Assembly (NCBI RefSeq): GCF_002909485.1
Contig: NZ_PPXG01000003.1
Coordinates: 62,001 to 126,000 of the forward strand
Length of the DNA: 64,000 nt
Source of the DNA: Stutzerimonas stutzeri
GTDB lineage: Bacteria > Pseudomonadota > Gammaproteobacteria > Pseudomonadales > Pseudomonadaceae
Direction of reading: 5' to 3'
In this document: piece after piece, positions 34,530 through 42,068 of the stretch
Numbering within the stretch: the first letter of the stretch is position 1
Layout of the letters: every line of letters starts with the position of its first letter
The notes under the pieces: model-generated
What the model was told of the DNA's origin: nothing
The model's input: the letters and a program-made list of their open reading frames with translations, nothing else
Databases searched by the model: none
Made by a program: the position numbers and the translations under genes

Positions 34530-35465
34530 ATGGATTGGTTTAAAGAATATAAAAAATTAGTTTTTTCAGAGAGTACATCTTTGGAAAATATTGATAGAGC
34601 CATTTCGTTGAAGTATGAGAATATTCCAAGCATGCTTTATAAGTATCGCTCTATTAATGAATCTTCTTTGAAAAATTTGGAAGATGACACAATTTGGCTA
34701 TCTGACCCAAAAAACTTCAATGATCCCTACGATTGCTCATTTCATCATAAAGTAGAGATGGATATTGGCAATGCGGATTCAGTTCTATCAATGCTCTTTA
34801 AGCATGGCTTGCTAGATGTTTTAACTGAAGAGCAAATTCAAGCGGTTAGGGAAAGTGAAAACCCTATAATTAAGCTGCTTGAACTCAGTTATCCTGATAA
34901 GCCTGATTTTGGTCGCTCTTGTGGTGAGGCTTTAAGCCATATAGTGAAAGAGCGTGACAACGCTTTGGTTCGAGAAACATCCGAGGGTTTCAAGCAGATG
35001 TTTAAAATCTGCTGTTTCTCAGAAAATCCAAAATCCATACTAATGTGGTCGCACTATGCTAATTATCATACAGGGTTCTGTATTGGATATGACTTTCACG
35101 AGTTAGGAAATGATGATGTAAGAACTAGATCAATTTATCCTGTTGTTTATTCTGATGAAATGTTTGATGCTACAGGTGTTTTTGCCTCACCTAAAAATAT
35201 AGAGAATATACTCTACCTTAATCAAGTCGCACTTATGAAAAGTACCGAATGGTCTTATGAAAAAGAGTGGAGGCTTGTGTTTGGGCATATGCTTATGCAA
35301 CAAGAAATGCCCTATCGTATGCCAAAGCCAAAATGCGTAATCTTAGGCGCAAAAATATCTTCGGCTAACGAAGATACTATCCGAAAAATATGCGACAGGA
35401 AAAATATTGAAGTTCTTAAGCTGTATATGAAACATAATCAGTTTCTGCTGGATGTTCGTCAATAA
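34530..35465 (+). CDS. DUF2971-domain protein
   Basis: 311 aa from the ATG at 34530 (a TTG at 34488 is an alternative that overlaps the upstream gene). The family pattern is clear: MLYKYRSINESSLKNLEDDT, IWLSDPKNFNDPYDCSF, CCFSENPKSILMWSHYANYH, TGFCIGYDFHEL and STEWSYEKEWRLVFGH. No TM segments. DUF2971 proteins are frequent in phage-defence islands, but their activity is not established. It is cotranscribed in appearance with the AbiC-like gene and shares its AT-rich composition, so the two were probably acquired together. Confidence 0.85.
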   Translation: MDWFKEYKKLVFSESTSLENIDRAISLKYENIPSMLYKYRSINESSLKNLEDDTIWLSDPKNFNDPYDCSFHHKVEMDIGNADSVLSMLFKHGLLDVLTEEQIQAVRESENPIIKLLELSYPDKPDFGRSCGEALSHIVKERDNALVRETSEGFKQMFKICCFSENPKSILMWSHYANYHTGFCIGYDFHELGNDDVRTRSIYPVVYSDEMFDATGVFASPKNIENILYLNQVALMKSTEWSYEKEWRLVFGHMLMQQEMPYRMPKPKCVILGAKISSANEDTIRKICDRKNIEVLKLYMKHNQFLLDVRQ

Positions 35466-35577
35466 CCACAGAATAGATGCTTCAAGGTGGCGCCTGCGAC
35501 TAAGCGTTAGTACCGCTATTTCCACTTCGCTCCCTGCGCTCGGGCATACCATCGCCTAGCTACTTTCCGTGTGATTG

Positions 35578-35856
35578 CTATCCCGCGCTGGGTTGGCTCA
35601 AGTTTCGGTTGGCCTCGTCGTAGGCCGGGCTGGTTTGTCCAGACTCAGGCATGACCTCTCCGGTCGCCAGCCACCATCTGTAGCGAGGAAACATCGCGTT
35701 TAGCTGCTCGATTTCCTCCGCACCCAACCTCGCTTTTCCCCGTTTGATGTTTGACCAGCGGTAGTACTCCTTCGAGCGCACCGGCGCAAAGGCGTCTAGT
35801 CCTGCGAGGTCAATCAATAGCACCGCTCTATCAGTAATGCTCACGTCGTTCGGCAA
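35578..35856 (-). CDS. Phage-type repressor-like DNA-binding protein
   Basis: 92 aa, transcribed leftwards and divergent from the excisionase-like gene at 35973. Sequence has LAGLDAFAPVRSKEYYRWSN, IKRGKARLGAEEIEQLNAMF and PRYRWWLATGEVMPESGQTS, the compact HTH form seen in repressors of small Pseudomonas phages and islands. The apparent start at 35856 is TTG; no strong RBS is visible, and a GTG at 35844 is possible. It probably controls its own and the excisionase promoters through the intervening repeats. Confidence 0.72.
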   Translation of the reverse strand: MPNDVSITDRAVLLIDLAGLDAFAPVRSKEYYRWSNIKRGKARLGAEEIEQLNAMFPRYRWWLATGEVMPESGQTSPAYDEANRNLSQPSAG

Positions 35857-35861
35857 TTTTC

Positions 35862-35935
35862 TTTGTTGGTACTGTTTACAAACGGGATGGCGATGGTACT
35901 ATCTACTCACAGGTGGTACATAGTACGAACAGGCC
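35862..35935. promoter_or_regulatory. Candidate operator region between divergent repressor and excisionase genes
   Basis: Three related motifs lie here: TTGGTACTGTTTAC near 35865, TGGTACTATCTACT near 35893 and GTGGTACATAGTACG near 35913. The last is palindromic (GTACATAGTAC) and the others share TGGTACT. Spacing of about 20-28 nt suggests repeated repressor sites and overlapping promoters. Confidence 0.5.
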
Positions 35936-35972
35936 CCGTTCGATTAATGCCGAACATAGTGGAGTAAAGCGG

Positions 35973-36191
35973 ATGGATACGGAAGGTTTTGACCCGCAAA
36001 AGCTGCACGGCGCCCCGCCCCTGATGCCGTGGCCGAAGTTCGCCGAGTGGATCGGCATGGGCGACGAACCCATCGTGGTACGCACCTGGTTGGAGCGCGG
36101 CTACCTGCCTTCGCAGAAAGTGGGCAAGCGCACGATGGTCAACGTGGCCCTGCTGCATCAGCAGCTTCTCGAACAGGAGTGGACGCTATGA
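35973..36191 (+). CDS. Excisionase/MerR-like small DNA-binding protein
   Basis: 72 aa from the ATG at 35973 (GGAG 8 nt upstream). The sequence GAPPLMPWPKFAEWIGMGDE, PIVVRTWLERGYLPSQKVGK is a winged-helix pattern as in recombination directionality factors and MerR-like Xis proteins. It is the first rightward gene of the element and overlaps the next gene by 4 nt (ATGA). Role as excisionase is inferred from size, fold and location with an integrase. Confidence 0.7.
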   Translation: MDTEGFDPQKLHGAPPLMPWPKFAEWIGMGDEPIVVRTWLERGYLPSQKVGKRTMVNVALLHQQLLEQEWTL

Positions 36192-36403
36192 ACAAGGCAG
36201 ACGACAGCCTCGACCTGTGCAGCCTCAAGACCTTTGCCGAAATGAGCGGCGTATCGGTTGAGGAGGCCATCAACTGGGCCGACTCCGGCGCCATCCCGAG
36301 CATGAAGCTGGCCGACTTCCGCATGGTCAATCTGGCCCGCCTGCGCGACGACCTGCTCAAGGGCAAAACTGAGTTTCAAGCGGGGGATTACAGCCATGTC
36401 TAA
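36188..36403 (+). CDS. Small helix-turn-helix-like protein of the selC element
   Basis: 71 aa. Starts at ATG 36188, overlapping the upstream stop. SLKTFAEMSGVSVEEAINWA, DSGAIPSMKLADFRMVNLAR resembles another MerR/Xis-like DNA-binding core (turn SGVSVEE, basic wing). It continues the tight operon; the stop at 36403 overlaps the next gene start at 36396. Exact function unknown. Confidence 0.7.
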   Translation: MNKADDSLDLCSLKTFAEMSGVSVEEAINWADSGAIPSMKLADFRMVNLARLRDDLLKGKTEFQAGDYSHV

Positions 36404-36764
36404 GCCATTACAGGATGCCGCCAAGGCGCTCGGCTACATCGGGCAAACCGTGCTCGTCGAATTGCGCTGGGAAGACGACAACGAACTGCTGTGGCGCTGC
36501 TACCACATCGTGGGTGCCGTGCTGCCTGTGCCGGGCGTGTTCGATACGGGCTACTTCCTGACGGTGCCCTTCTGCGGCAGCGTGGATTTCCCCGACGAGA
36601 TCTACTTCGACAGCATCCGCACCATCCAACCGATGCGCCAACGCGACAACCGCGGTGCTGGCAAGGTGCTGGGCCATATCGCGCTGCCGGAGCCTTCCGC
36701 ACCCTGGAGCGATCTGGCCGCACATCAAGCCACGCTCAACGAAGGAGAACGCCGCCATGCGTAA
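36396..36764 (+). CDS. Element-encoded protein, paralogue A of unknown function
   Basis: 122 aa. Shares with the next gene a pattern: AALGY(I/V)GQTVL(V/I)E..WE, W(R/Q)C....G.VLPV.G, EIYF.(S/T)IRTI..MR.RD..G.G.VL..IALP. The conserved blocks are hydrophobic strands of a small beta-rich domain. No TM segments or known motif. Start overlaps the upstream gene by 8 nt, and the stop overlaps paralogue B (36757). The pair may be a duplicated structural or replication accessory gene. Confidence 0.72.
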   Translation: MSKPLQDAAKALGYIGQTVLVELRWEDDNELLWRCYHIVGAVLPVPGVFDTGYFLTVPFCGSVDFPDEIYFDSIRTIQPMRQRDNRGAGKVLGHIALPEPSAPWSDLAAHQATLNEGERRHA

Positions 36765-37143
36765 GCCCTTCGTAATGGATACCGCCGCCGCACTCGGCTA
36801 TGTGGGTCAGACCGTCCTGATCGAAACCGCCTGGGAGCAGGAGCCGGAGTCCTTCTGGCAATGCGTGACCATCGCCGGTGTTGTGCTGCCGGTGGATGGC
36901 ATGAAAGGCGCGCCGTGCTTCCTGGGCGTCGAACTCAGCTCCAGTACGCAAGAGCCCAGCGAGATCTACTTCCACACCATTCGCACCATCAGGGTGATGC
37001 GGCACCGCGACCGGCATGGTTCCGGCAACGTACTGGACCGTATCGCCCTCCCTAATGCTGGGAGGTCAGGGGCCGCGCTCCCGGCTCGTCGGGACAGCTT
37101 CACCGTCCCGTCGAACGGAAGCACGGGCGCAGCGCACCCTTGA
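36757..37143 (+). CDS. Element-encoded protein, paralogue B of unknown function
   Basis: 128 aa, start ATG 36757 with GAAGGAGAACGCC upstream. Homologous to paralogue A across about 100 residues ([68 protein letters not shown]). The C-terminal tail ([18 protein letters not shown]) is unique. Tandem retention of two diverged copies implies distinct roles or a heteromer. Confidence 0.7.
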   Translation: MRKPFVMDTAAALGYVGQTVLIETAWEQEPESFWQCVTIAGVVLPVDGMKGAPCFLGVELSSSTQEPSEIYFHTIRTIRVMRHRDRHGSGNVLDRIALPNAGRSGAALPARRDSFTVPSNGSTGAAHP

Positions 37144-37597
37144 CCCTGCACGCTCATGAACAGCCTAACGCGGGGAGTGTGGGGTAGCTTTTCCACCCCA
37201 CGCTCCCGAGCCCTCGGCGGCAAGAGCGGGATGACAAGGGCAGAGCCCTTGGTGTTATTCGTCCTGTCGCGCCGCGCCGCTCTCCCTCACTTGCTCCGGC
37301 TGGCCTGCCTTGCGCTCTGCATCGCCCTGGCCGGGACGCCGCCGCCTGACGATCCCAACCTCGCCACCTTCTTTCAGGAACAAGCCTGCCTGGAAGACCC
37401 GACCCAGGGATTCATCGACCCCATCGCGCCTATCGAAACCACCACGTGCAAGCCAAGAAGGTTTGAAAGCGTCGCCGCGCCGCCGGCCGGGAGCGCAAGG
37501 CACGAGCGTTAGGCCGCCGGCGCGGCGACGTCCCTGTAGCACGTCAGATAAACCCAGATGAATTACCGCATTAGTCAGCATTAGGAAGTAAAACCAA
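37144..37597. other. Hairpin-rich spacer between paralogue B and the replication-initiator-like gene (candidate origin)
   Basis: Hairpin 1: GGGAGTGTGGGGT (37173-37185) pairs with ACCCCACGCTCCC (37195-37207), 13 bp with one G-T wobble and a 9-nt loop. Hairpin 2: two 19-nt arms at 37470-37488 and 37512-37530, 18 of 19 complementary, 23-nt loop. A 118-codon ORF (37156-37512) crosses both and may not be real; its middle has LLRLACLALCIALAGTPPPD, which would be a signal-like segment if translated. In small phages such structures mark replication origins or packaging signals. A ribosome site GGAAGT lies just before the ATG at 37598. Confidence 0.55.
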
Positions 37598-38878
37598 ATG
37601 TCCAAGCCAAAAGATTTTCTCCGCCTAGACATGCTTGCCCGTGAAGATCGCAACGGGCGTTTGTTCGTCGATCCCAGCACGGCGGCATTCGTCGATCTGT
37701 CCAAGGTCCGTTTGCTGCGCTGCGGCGTGGATACGGTCCGTCAGCTGTACCGCGGGCTGATCCGCCCCGAAATCATGGCGCTATTCGAGAAGCCGGGCGC
37801 GATGGTCGAGTTTGCCGGGGAGATCTGGCACGCCGGGCGAGTGGGGCGGGACTCGGGCTACCAGTACAAACTCCAGAACGCGGACCTTGGGTTCATCCTG
37901 CTGATCAAGAACTTCAACGCCAAGCTGGAACAGATCGGCCCGCACTTGAAAATCGAGGTGTCACCGCACGCCATCGACGCGCTGTCGCCGGAACGGCTCC
38001 AGGAACGCATGGACTACTACGCTGCCGCTGTGATGACCCACCGGGAGCGCAACCAGTGTGCCGTTCACCTCGCCCTGGATCTGCAAGGTTGGACGCCTCC
38101 GGCTGACCTGACGGGCCGCATGCACTGCCGCGCACGGGCCAACCGCGATATCTCGGGCATCAAGGAGATCCAGTGGACCATGGAGGCGGCGACCTACGGC
38201 AAGGGCCAATCCTTCCTGTTCGGCTCTGCCGGTGGCGTACAGCTCGGGATCTACAACAAGACGCTGCAAGCCCGTGCGAGTGACAAGCTCGACTATTGGG
38301 AAAGCGTCTGGCGTCGCCGTGATTCGTTCGATGCGAAAGACCCGGAAAACTACAACCCAGCCCAGGACGTGTGGCGCGTTGAGCTGCGTTATCACCACTC
38401 GGTCATCCAGCAGTTCGCCAGCGGCTCGACCGACGTGAAGACTGGCCAAGCCATCGATACAGACTCCTTTGCCGCCTTCTCGGCCCATCTGGAAGGCCTG
38501 TGGCGCTACGGCATGAGTCAATTCAAGCTGCTCGCCCGGCCCGGCTACTTCGAACCCATCTGGACGCTGCTGCGCGAAGACGCACGGGTTGATCTGCCAG
38601 TGGACTCCCTGGTCGATGAAACCGAGTACAAGCGGTACTACAAGACCTCTCGAGGCTTCTCCGGCAAGAACGTGGAACTATTCCTGGGAAACTTCGTAAG
38701 CCTGCTGGCAAGGGAGCGAGTGGGCGCTAAGAAGGCATTCGAGACCCTAAAGCAATGGGATTGCTGGCCGGTCATCCGCGACCACTACGCCGCCAAGGAC
38801 ATGAGCGAGCGGGATCTGTACAAGCACATCAAGAACCTGCTCGAGGAGCGGCATGTGAGGTGGGGCAGGGCGATCTGA
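37598..38878 (+). CDS. Replication-initiator-like protein of a Pf/filamentous-type element
   Basis: 426 aa, starting SKPKDFLRLDMLAREDRNGR and VDPSTAAFVDLSKVRLLRCG. Other blocks: NQCAVHLALDLQGWTPPADL, MHCRARANRDISGI, FGSAGGVQLGIYNKTLQARA and DVWRVELRYHHSVIQQFASG. This resembles, as I recall it, the large gene that sits directly upstream of the integrase in Pf-type filamentous prophages. No membrane segment. The alternative is a plasmid Rep of a satellite. Conserved catalytic residues cannot be assigned from sequence alone. Integrase start lies 66 nt downstream. Confidence 0.65.
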   Translation: MSKPKDFLRLDMLAREDRNGRLFVDPSTAAFVDLSKVRLLRCGVDTVRQLYRGLIRPEIMALFEKPGAMVEFAGEIWHAGRVGRDSGYQYKLQNADLGFILLIKNFNAKLEQIGPHLKIEVSPHAIDALSPERLQERMDYYAAAVMTHRERNQCAVHLALDLQGWTPPADLTGRMHCRARANRDISGIKEIQWTMEAATYGKGQSFLFGSAGGVQLGIYNKTLQARASDKLDYWESVWRRRDSFDAKDPENYNPAQDVWRVELRYHHSVIQQFASGSTDVKTGQAIDTDSFAAFSAHLEGLWRYGMSQFKLLARPGYFEPIWTLLREDARVDLPVDSLVDETEYKRYYKTSRGFSGKNVELFLGNFVSLLARERVGAKKAFETLKQWDCWPVIRDHYAAKDMSERDLYKHIKNLLEERHVRWGRAI

Positions 38879-38881
38879 TGT

Positions 38882-38904
38882 TTGTTTGTCAGACACACAA
38901 ACAA
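38882..38904. other. 8-bp inverted repeat between rep-like and integrase genes
   Basis: TTGTTTGT and ACAAACAA separated by 7 nt, just after the rep-like stop. Could be an integrase arm site or a weak terminator. Confidence 0.35.
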
Positions 38905-38944
38905 GCCAAACAGACTGCCGTAACTGCTCCCGGCCAAGGCGGTG

Positions 38945-39994
38945 ATGGCCATGGCGATTGAGCAACTACCGGATGGCCGCTGGAAGGTCGATGTAGAGCC
39001 GGTGAAGGGCAGGCGCTTTCGCAAGACGGTGAAGACCAAGGCCGAGGCGTTGCGATTCGAGGCGACCTGTCGTGCCAAGGTGATCGACAAGCCAGACTGG
39101 ACGCCTAAGCCCAGGGACCGGCGCAAACTGCTAGAGCTGATCGGACGTTGGCGATTGCTGCACGGGCATGGCCTGAGCGACATTCACCGCACCGAGCTGG
39201 TACTGAACCGCATGGCCCGCGAAATGGGCAACCCGGTGGCCAGCCAACTGACTGGCGCGATGTATACGGCCTACCGTGCTGCACGACTCGCCTCCGGCAT
39301 CAGCGGCAAGACGGTGAACATCCAGTTCGGCTACCTGTGCTCGGTGTTCAACGTGCTGCGCCAGCTTGGCGAGATCGACTATGAAAACCCGCTGGCCTCG
39401 GTAAAGCCGCTCAAGCTCCAGGAACGGGAACTGACGTACCTGAGTGATGCCCATATCGACCGTCTGTTTCGCGCCATCCAGGAGCACTGCCGCACGCCTC
39501 ACACGTACATGGTCGCCACCGTGTGCCTCGCTACGGGCTGCCGTTGGGGAGAAGCACAAGCGCTCAGGCCGGAACGGGTGAGGGATGGGCACGTACTGTT
39601 CGTGAACACCAAGGGCAAGCGCCGACGCTCCGTGCCGATCGATCAGGCATTGCATGACCGCATTCACCAGCACTTCCAGGAACACGGCCTGTTCACCAAC
39701 TGTCGCGACAGCTTCGACTACGCGGTGAAAATGTCTGGCCTGAAGCTACCGGTCGGCCAGAAGACGCACGTTCTTCGACACACCTTCGCCTCTCACTTCA
39801 TGATGAACGGCGGCAACATCCTCACCCTGCAAAAAGTCCTCGGCCACGCCTCGCTGAACATGACGATGCGCTACGCACACCTCGCGCCGGACTACCTGAA
39901 GGATGTGATCAAGCTCGGCCCGATTCGGGGTTTTCGACACTTCTTCGACACCCAAGCCGAAGCGGAACCGGGGAGAGCGCTGGAAGCCCCATAA
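38945..39994 (+). CDS. Tyrosine recombinase (phage integrase)
   Basis: 349 aa from the ATG at 38945 (AAGG about 6 nt upstream); ATG 38951 or GTG 38942 are alternatives. N-terminal arm-binding domain (VDVEPVKGRRFRKTVKTKAE) and SAM-like core (LELIGRWRLLHGHGLSDIHR). Catalytic residues are visible: Arg in ATGCRWGEAQALRPE, HVLRHTFASHFMMNGG (His-x-x-Arg), LGHASLNMT (His) and MRYAHLAPDYL (nucleophilic Tyr). Its 3' end lies 24 nt from the attachment site in selC, the normal location for a tRNA-targeting integrase. Probably drives integration and, with the Xis-like gene, excision. Confidence 0.93.
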   Translation: MAMAIEQLPDGRWKVDVEPVKGRRFRKTVKTKAEALRFEATCRAKVIDKPDWTPKPRDRRKLLELIGRWRLLHGHGLSDIHRTELVLNRMAREMGNPVASQLTGAMYTAYRAARLASGISGKTVNIQFGYLCSVFNVLRQLGEIDYENPLASVKPLKLQERELTYLSDAHIDRLFRAIQEHCRTPHTYMVATVCLATGCRWGEAQALRPERVRDGHVLFVNTKGKRRRSVPIDQALHDRIHQHFQEHGLFTNCRDSFDYAVKMSGLKLPVGQKTHVLRHTFASHFMMNGGNILTLQKVLGHASLNMTMRYAHLAPDYLKDVIKLGPIRGFRHFFDTQAEAEPGRALEAP

Positions 39995-40017
39995 ACCGGG
40001 GCCTCCAGAAGAGAATT

Positions 40018-40044
40018 TGGCGGAAGGCAGTGAGAGTCGAACTC
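40018..40044. repeat. Right attachment site inside selC
   Basis: Same 27-bp sequence as 33153-33179; here it is the functional tRNA-Sec 3' end including the T-arm half and CCA. Crossover within this block preserves the tRNA. Confidence 0.9.
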
Positions 40045-40113
40045 ACCCGGGAACGGCTGCCGTCCCCAACCGGGGTTGAAGCCCGGCCGCACCACCGGGT
40101 GCGATTGCCTTCC
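40018..40113 (-). tRNA. selC: tRNA-Sec (selC)
   Basis: Minus-strand sequence begins GGAAGGCAATCGCACCCGGT and ends CTGCCTTCCGCCA. It has the unusually long acceptor (GGAAGGCA pairs TGCCTTCC), an anticodon loop CTTCAACC containing UCA, a long variable arm and encoded CCA; 96 nt. This matches the bacterial Sec tRNA, which decodes UGA with SelB. It lies 38 nt downstream of selB on the same strand, so is probably cotranscribed. The last 27 nt coincide with the right attachment site of the integrated element. Confidence 0.97.
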
Positions 40114-40151
40114 TTATCTGGTCTTGATGTGAGAAAGGGGCGGTGTCCAGC

Positions 40152-42068
40152 CTACCCCAGGCCTGACCGGATCGCCAAGGCACTGTCCTGGCGGACTTTG
40201 CGTTCGTTGCCGAAGCGGCGGGTGAGGCCGATACGGTCGAAGTGTTCGAGCAGCTGGATGCTGCGTTTGCGGCCGAGCTGGATGCGGTCGCGGAAGGCGG
40301 CGGCGCGGATCACGCCGCTTTGTGCTTCCAGTCGCAGTACATGCCCCACGAGTTGGCGAATGGTGAACTCGGGGTAGAACAAATCTTTCACCACCTGTTG
40401 CAGCAGGCCGAGGCGGGCGAGCTTGCGTAGCAGGTTGCGCATCTGTGTTTCGTCGACGCCGAGGTCGCGGGCCAGGTCGCGGACCCAGGGTGGGTCGAAC
40501 TGGCCGGCTTCGAGCAGTGGCCACAGGCGTTCCTTCAACCCTTCTTCCGCATCGCTCAGGCGCACCCGGTGATCGGGGTGGTGCAGCCAGGGGCCGCTGG
40601 TTTCGATGCGGCCGGCGGCCAGCGCCTGCTCCAGTAGGGCGATAAATACCGGCCGCTCTAGCTGCGACACGGCGTAGCGACGCAGGCGGTCGCGGTCGGG
40701 GCCGAGTTCGTCGGGTTGTTCTTCGTGAAAGCGTTGCAGGGCGGCGAGCAGGGTGGCTTCGAGTTCGTCCCAGCGGGCTTGATCGAAAAGCCGTGGCCCC
40801 AATCGCGTGCCGACTTCCAGTACGCCGTGCGGCAGCTGCCAGCCATCGCGCGGGCGGTTGAACTGGCGTTCCAGGCTTTGCGGGTCGATGCCGTTGGTGG
40901 CGCTGGCGAGCAGCGGCGGCAATGCCTGCTCCAGGCTCGGCTGGTCGAGGGCGCGAAGTTGTTCCAGCCGTGCGGCGCGGCGGCGGTTACGCGGTGGTGC
41001 GTACGGGTCGAGCACACGGCCGCCGCCAAGGGTGCGCTGGGCGGACTGATCGCGAAGGACGATGCGGTCGCCATGTACCGCGTGGCTCGGTGCGTTGAGC
41101 AGTAGCTGGGCGAAGGCGCGTTCGCCCGGCGCTAGACTCGTGCCTTCGAGCAGGGCGACGCGGGCGGTGACGTCCTGGGCGCCGAGGTGTACGTGCACCG
41201 GCGTCCAGTGCTTGAGCTCGTGGGCTTCGCCGGGCAGCAGCTGGAAGTCGATATCGATGCGTTGGGTGGGTGCATGCAGCAGTGGGTGCAGCAGCCAGTC
41301 GCCGCGATGGATCTGCTCCACTGCCAGCCGCTCGCCGGCAAGATTCAAGGCCACGCGCTGGCCGGCATGGGCTTCGCCCGCTTCGCGGTTCTGCGCGTGC
41401 AGGCCGCGGACGCGCACGCGTTTGCCGGTGGGGCCGAGCAGCAGTTCGTCGCCGATTCGCACGCGCCCGGCAAAGGCGGTGCCGGTGACCACCACACCGG
41501 CGCCGGTGACGCTGAAGGCGCGGTCGATGGCCAGGCGGAAGTGGCCGCTGTCGCCGCGTGCGGCGGTGCGCGCGGCTTCTTCGATCAGCGCGGTGCGCAG
41601 GGCGTCGATGCCATCGCCGCGGATGCTGGAAACCGGAAAGATCGGCGCGCCGGCCAACGGCCCGGCGGCCAGCAGGGCTTCGATCTGCTGCTCAACTTCG
41701 GCGATTCGGGCCGGCTCGACGCGGTCGATCTTGGTCAGCGCTACTAGCGCGCGACGGATGCCAAGCAGTTCGACGATGGCCAGGTGTTCGCGGGTCTGCG
41801 GCATGACGCCATCGTCAGCGGCGACCACCAGCAGCACGCAGTCGATGCCGCTGGCGCCGGCCAGCATGTTGTGCACGAAGCGCTCGTGGCCTGGCACGTC
41901 GATAAAACCGGTGAGGCTGCCTTCGCCGAGGTCGGCGTAGAGGTAGCCGAGATCGATGGTGATGCCACGCTCGCGCTCCTCGCGGCGGCGGTCGCCTTGT
42001 TGCCCGGTGAGGGCGTGGAGCAGCGCGGTCTTGCCATGGTCGATATGGCCGGCGGTACCGACGATCAA
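40152..42068 (-). CDS. selB: SelB, selenocysteine-specific elongation factor
   Basis: 638 aa translation GTPase delivering Sec-tRNA to UGA at SECIS. Starts at TTG 42068, overlapping the selA stop. N-terminal GTPase: [66 protein letters not shown]. Domains II-III follow, and the C-terminal winged-helix repeats (residues about 380-638) that bind SECIS, ending [20 protein letters not shown]. The gene order fdhE-selA-selB-selC gives a compact Sec locus. Confidence 0.97.
   Translation of the reverse strand: MIVGTAGHIDHGKTALLHALTGQQGDRRREERERGITIDLGYLYADLGEGSLTGFIDVPGHERFVHNMLAGASGIDCVLLVVAADDGVMPQTREHLAIVELLGIRRALVALTKIDRVEPARIAEVEQQIEALLAAGPLAGAPIFPVSSIRGDGIDALRTALIEEAARTAARGDSGHFRLAIDRAFSVTGAGVVVTGTAFAGRVRIGDELLLGPTGKRVRVRGLHAQNREAGEAHAGQRVALNLAGERLAVEQIHRGDWLLHPLLHAPTQRIDIDFQLLPGEAHELKHWTPVHVHLGAQDVTARVALLEGTSLAPGERAFAQLLLNAPSHAVHGDRIVLRDQSAQRTLGGGRVLDPYAPPRNRRRAARLEQLRALDQPSLEQALPPLLASATNGIDPQSLERQFNRPRDGWQLPHGVLEVGTRLGPRLFDQARWDELEATLLAALQRFHEEQPDELGPDRDRLRRYAVSQLERPVFIALLEQALAAGRIETSGPWLHHPDHRVRLSDAEEGLKERLWPLLEAGQFDPPWVRDLARDLGVDETQMRNLLRKLARLGLLQQVVKDLFYPEFTIRQLVGHVLRLEAQSGVIRAAAFRDRIQLGRKRSIQLLEHFDRIGLTRRFGNERKVRQDSALAIRSGLG

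Larger units (their letters stand above)
33153..40044. mobile_element. Integrated element of about 6.9 kb in the selC (tRNA-Sec) gene
   Basis: A 27-bp perfect direct repeat (33153-33179 and 40018-40044) corresponds to the 3' end of tRNA-Sec including CCA. Right of the element the tRNA is intact, so the left copy marks the distal attachment site. Contents from left: AT-rich defence-like cargo (33400-35465), a repressor/excisionase switch (35578-36191), four small genes or paralogues (36188-37143), a hairpin-rich spacer (37144-37597), a replication-initiator-like gene (37598-38878) and a tyrosine integrase adjacent to the tRNA (38945-39994). No coat, Zot-like, lysis or conjugation gene is recognisable. 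Rep-int order resembles Pf-type filamentous prophages; the identity is inference. Confidence 0.88.

Noticed and set aside
37156..37512. 118-aa ORF in the element spacer
   Set aside because: It crosses two strong inverted repeats and lacks a recognised family; mentioned only within the spacer feature.
37163..37514. Possible integron attC site (GCCTAAC ... GTTAGGC)
   Set aside because: The core motifs are about 350 bp apart, far beyond normal attC length; no integron integrase or cassette array is present.
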